Below, piece by piece: positions 62,155 to 64,000 of a stretch of DNA of 64,000 bases (positions are counted from its first letter, which is position 1; every line of letters starts with the position of its first letter). The stretch is from Alphaproteobacteria bacterium (lineage in GTDB: Bacteria; Pseudomonadota; Alphaproteobacteria; Micavibrionales; Micavibrionaceae). Below the pieces are notes generated by a model. That model searched no databases and had not been told where the DNA came from. It was given only the letters and a program-made list of their open reading frames with translations. The translations under genes were made by a program, and so were the position numbers. The DNA lies in assembly GCA_030427385.1 (NCBI GenBank), contig JAUHWR010000001.1, positions 1,302,001-1,366,000 of the forward strand, written 5' to 3'.

Positions 62155-62250
62155 GAAAATTTTCAGATCCTGAAATTACAATGAATAATTAAGCCCCAAT
62201 AACAGACCATAAGAATAGCCTACACAATATATATCAAACTGACAAAAAAT

Positions 62251-62922
62251 CTATTCTTGTGAGCGCGCAATATCGGGCAGGAGCGGCACAAAACGCACCG
62301 GACAAATATCAGAAATAGAGTACGTATCATCAGAAAGTTTATGGTATTTTTTTAAGACCTGATCATCCGTATTATCCCCCACCGGACAGACCATGATACC
62401 GCCAACATCCAACTGATCCAATAATTCTTGTGGTGGCTTCCCGCGCGCGGCGGCGGTCACGATGATACGTTGGAAGGGAGCCTGCGAAATGCCATTAATT
62501 ATGGGCCACCCCTTCATGCCATCAGCGCAAATGGCTGTAATATTGCGTAATTTTAAATCCTCAAAGATTGCCTGTGCATTTTGCAATAAAGGCTTATGAC
62601 GCTCAATCGTATAAAGACGGCGACAAAGTTTAGATAAAATGGCGGCCTGATAGCCTGAACCGGTCCCTATTTCAAGCACTTTATCACGGTCACTGATCTG
62701 CATTGCTTCGGTCATGGTTGCCACAACAAATGGCTGTGAGATTGTCTGACCACGCCCAATAGGAAGAGCGATATCCTCATAAGCCTGATCCAACATTTCT
62801 TGCGGCACAAAAACATCCCTTGGAATGCGCTCCATTGCTTTTAAGACATTCATATCCGATACACCTTTGCGGCGTAAATCCATGATTAAGCGGATAATTT
62901 TACTATTCTGGATTGTTTCCAT
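62251..62922 (-). CDS. pcm: Protein-L-isoaspartate O-methyltransferase
   Basis: Methylates isoaspartyl residues for protein repair. 223 residues; AMERIPRDVFVPQEM, ALPIGRGQTISQPFVVATMT and the SAM-binding KVLEIGTGSGYQAAILSKL are diagnostic. surE, the usual partner upstream, is absent here; the NlpD-like gene downstream is the usual neighbour. Confidence 0.94.
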   Translation of the reverse strand: METIQNSKIIRLIMDLRRKGVSDMNVLKAMERIPRDVFVPQEMLDQAYEDIALPIGRGQTISQPFVVATMTEAMQISDRDKVLEIGTGSGYQAAILSKLCRRLYTIERHKPLLQNAQAIFEDLKLRNITAICADGMKGWPIINGISQAPFQRIIVTAAARGKPPQELLDQLDVGGIMVCPVGDNTDDQVLKKYHKLSDDTYSISDICPVRFVPLLPDIARSQE

Positions 62923-62957
62923 GCGTTACGACTAGCTTACTTTTTTAATATAATGCG

Positions 62958-63728
62958 TCATAAGTCGCGTAAAGAAAAGGAATGTTGCATGTCCTTTTTA
63001 AAATTTTCGCGGCGATCAAAGACGAAATGATCAATATTTACGCTTCGATTATTTATATTGATAACATTAAAGCCATTTTCTTCGCCGCGTAAACGAGAAG
63101 AAAGTGCCGTAGACGCGCTTATATAAATAGTTTTATCAATTTGCGTCACACTGGCATTATGCACATGCCCTGTTAAAACAAGATCAACCCCGATCTGGTC
63201 AATGGTTTTAATGAATTTCTCTGCGCCATATACTTTGACGGGAATACTTGCCACATCGCTTGTATGTACAGGGTGATGTAAAACACATATTTTTACATGA
63301 TCCCCCGCACATAGATTGCGCGACATTTTTTGTATTTGTTTTTCTGAAACTGCTCCATTTGCCCAATTCCAATGTGGTAAAATCGGGCGGGCACTATTAA
63401 TCCCCTGAATAGCAATATTATCCAGTTGTAAAAACGGATCCAAATCTTTTGCGATAAACCGCTTATAACCCTTGAATGGATCTGTAAATCTTTCAAAAAG
63501 ATTATATCGGGAAATATCATGATTGCCTGGAACACAAAAGACAGGGACGTGCAATCGTGCCATAAAGCTTTGCGCACTTATATATTCCTCTTCAGAAGCG
63601 ATCTGCGTAAAATCGCCGCTTATGATGACCAGATTAGGCGATAATTTATCAATGATGGATGATAAACTGTTAACCAATGCATCTGTTTCTGTACCAAAGT
63701 GAAGGTCTGATAGGTGTAATATCTTCAT
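62958..63728 (-). CDS. Calcineurin-like metallophosphoesterase (CpdA-like)
   Basis: 256 residues. The metal-site motifs are complete: LSDLHFG, ISGDFTQ, PGNHDIS, VLHHPVH and TGHVHNA. It belongs to the 3',5'-cyclic-nucleotide phosphodiesterase-like group, but no substrate can be assigned. It directly follows the diacylglycerol-kinase-like gene, 18 bp away, so the pair is probably an operon. Confidence 0.9.
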   Translation of the reverse strand: MKILHLSDLHFGTETDALVNSLSSIIDKLSPNLVIISGDFTQIASEEEYISAQSFMARLHVPVFCVPGNHDISRYNLFERFTDPFKGYKRFIAKDLDPFLQLDNIAIQGINSARPILPHWNWANGAVSEKQIQKMSRNLCAGDHVKICVLHHPVHTSDVASIPVKVYGAEKFIKTIDQIGVDLVLTGHVHNASVTQIDKTIYISASTALSSRLRGEENGFNVININNRSVNIDHFVFDRRENFKKDMQHSFSLRDL

Positions 63729-63746
63729 AATATAAAGTTATTATGT

Positions 63747-64000
63747 TTAGGCGTTACAGGGAACCAGTAATGGTAAACTTTTTGGCTCAATTTCAAATAT
63801 GACAGGCAGCTCCAATTTGTGATACTCGCCGTCTAACAATATATCCATGTGAGATTTGTTTGTATTTATCTCAATCTTTTTTGTCGCAAGCATGTTCAAA
63901 CCCTGCTGTTTATCCCATACTCCCGCTAACAAGGATGCCAATAATCTTAAACCTTCTACGTATCCTTGCGGATTAATCATGTAAATGCCCATTTGGCCAT
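63747..64000 (-). CDS. Diacylglycerol/lipid kinase-like protein, 5' end beyond window edge
   Basis: Open from the right edge to a stop at 63747; about 84 C-terminal residues are visible. NMLATKKIEINTNKSH and ILLDGEYHKLELPVIFEIEP, ending LPLLVP, match the C-terminal beta domain of the LCB5/DagK family. The internal ATG at 63992 is not the start, since the frame continues upstream off the window. Confidence 0.75.
   Translation of the reverse strand, partial: GQMGIYMINPQGYVEGLRLLASLLAGVWDKQQGLNMLATKKIEINTNKSHMDILLDGEYHKLELPVIFEIEPKSLPLLVPCNA

Overview
The window is A+T-rich bacterial chromosome, densely packed with genes, from an alphaproteobacterium. The placement rests on family content: an IalB-family protein, the alpha-type ClpXP adaptor SspB, TrcR/DUF1013, DUF1192, DUF2336, an HNH endonuclease and ScpAB next to TatABC. 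Also typical are the mdh-sucC-sucD-sucA gene order and a pyruvate phosphate dikinase. I cannot place it below class level from the sequence alone. I see no rRNA, tRNA, CRISPR array, insertion sequence or prophage structural gene.

Layout. 1-2.4 kb: an edge-truncated unknown gene, glyoxalase I, an LPLAT acyltransferase and two small unknown genes. 2.5-6.0 kb: complex I genes nuoA, nuoB, nuoC and nuoD, with a Tat-signal protein of unknown function between nuoB and nuoC; the rest of the nuo operon is absent. 6.1-7.9 kb: thyA-folA and a Phd-like protein. 7.9-20.1 kb: the TCA cluster sucA, sucD, sucC and mdh, all on the minus strand but each separated by unrelated genes. These are a secreted OB-fold protein, a beta-helix/RTX/lectin-like exoprotein, a lipoprotein and an unknown 395-residue protein behind a perfect consensus promoter. 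20.3-24.4 kb: fabG, an EF-hand/ECF sigma/anti-sigma-like/metal-resistance-like operon, and a CheD-like plus CtlX-like pair. 24.4-27.1 kb: GDP-fucose synthesis (gmd-fcl) and two small unknown genes.

27.2-29.1 kb: SPOR protein and nagZ. 29.3-34.7 kb: a large autotransporter, IalB, SspB and an alpha/beta hydrolase. 35-41.4 kb: DUF1508, an orphan ABC ATPase, scpA-scpB-tatA-tatB-tatC, zapE and DUF2336. 41.4-46.1 kb: a divergent pair of HTH regulators, a degenerate macro domain, an orphan YejA-like binding protein, a lipoprotein and ygfZ. 46.1-53.1 kb: ppdK, GNAT, DsbB-like, HNH, esterase, DUF1192 and trcR. 53.2-59.2 kb: bamD-recN, amtB, a small CxxC protein with a Fur-box-like site, and ftsQ-ddl. 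59.2-64 kb: DUF3592, a formate/nitrite-type channel, an NlpD-like LysM/M23 lipoprotein, pcm, a metallophosphoesterase and an edge-truncated diacylglycerol-kinase-like gene.

Most of the window is core metabolism and envelope biology. The striking theme is that ancestral operons (nuo, mdh-suc, nagZ-scp-tat, dcw) are broken and interleaved with lineage-specific genes, often bringing their own terminators and promoters. The best candidates for something undescribed are five. First, the CheD-like protein without its catalytic cysteine, coupled to a CtlX-like deiminase-fold protein. Second, the promoter-Fur box-small CxxC protein unit. Third, the strong-promoter/operator unit driving the 395-residue unknown. 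Fourth, a 44-residue membrane or secreted peptide followed by a CU-rich hairpin and terminator. Fifth, the exoprotein with three tandem lectin-like repeats lying between sucC and sucD.
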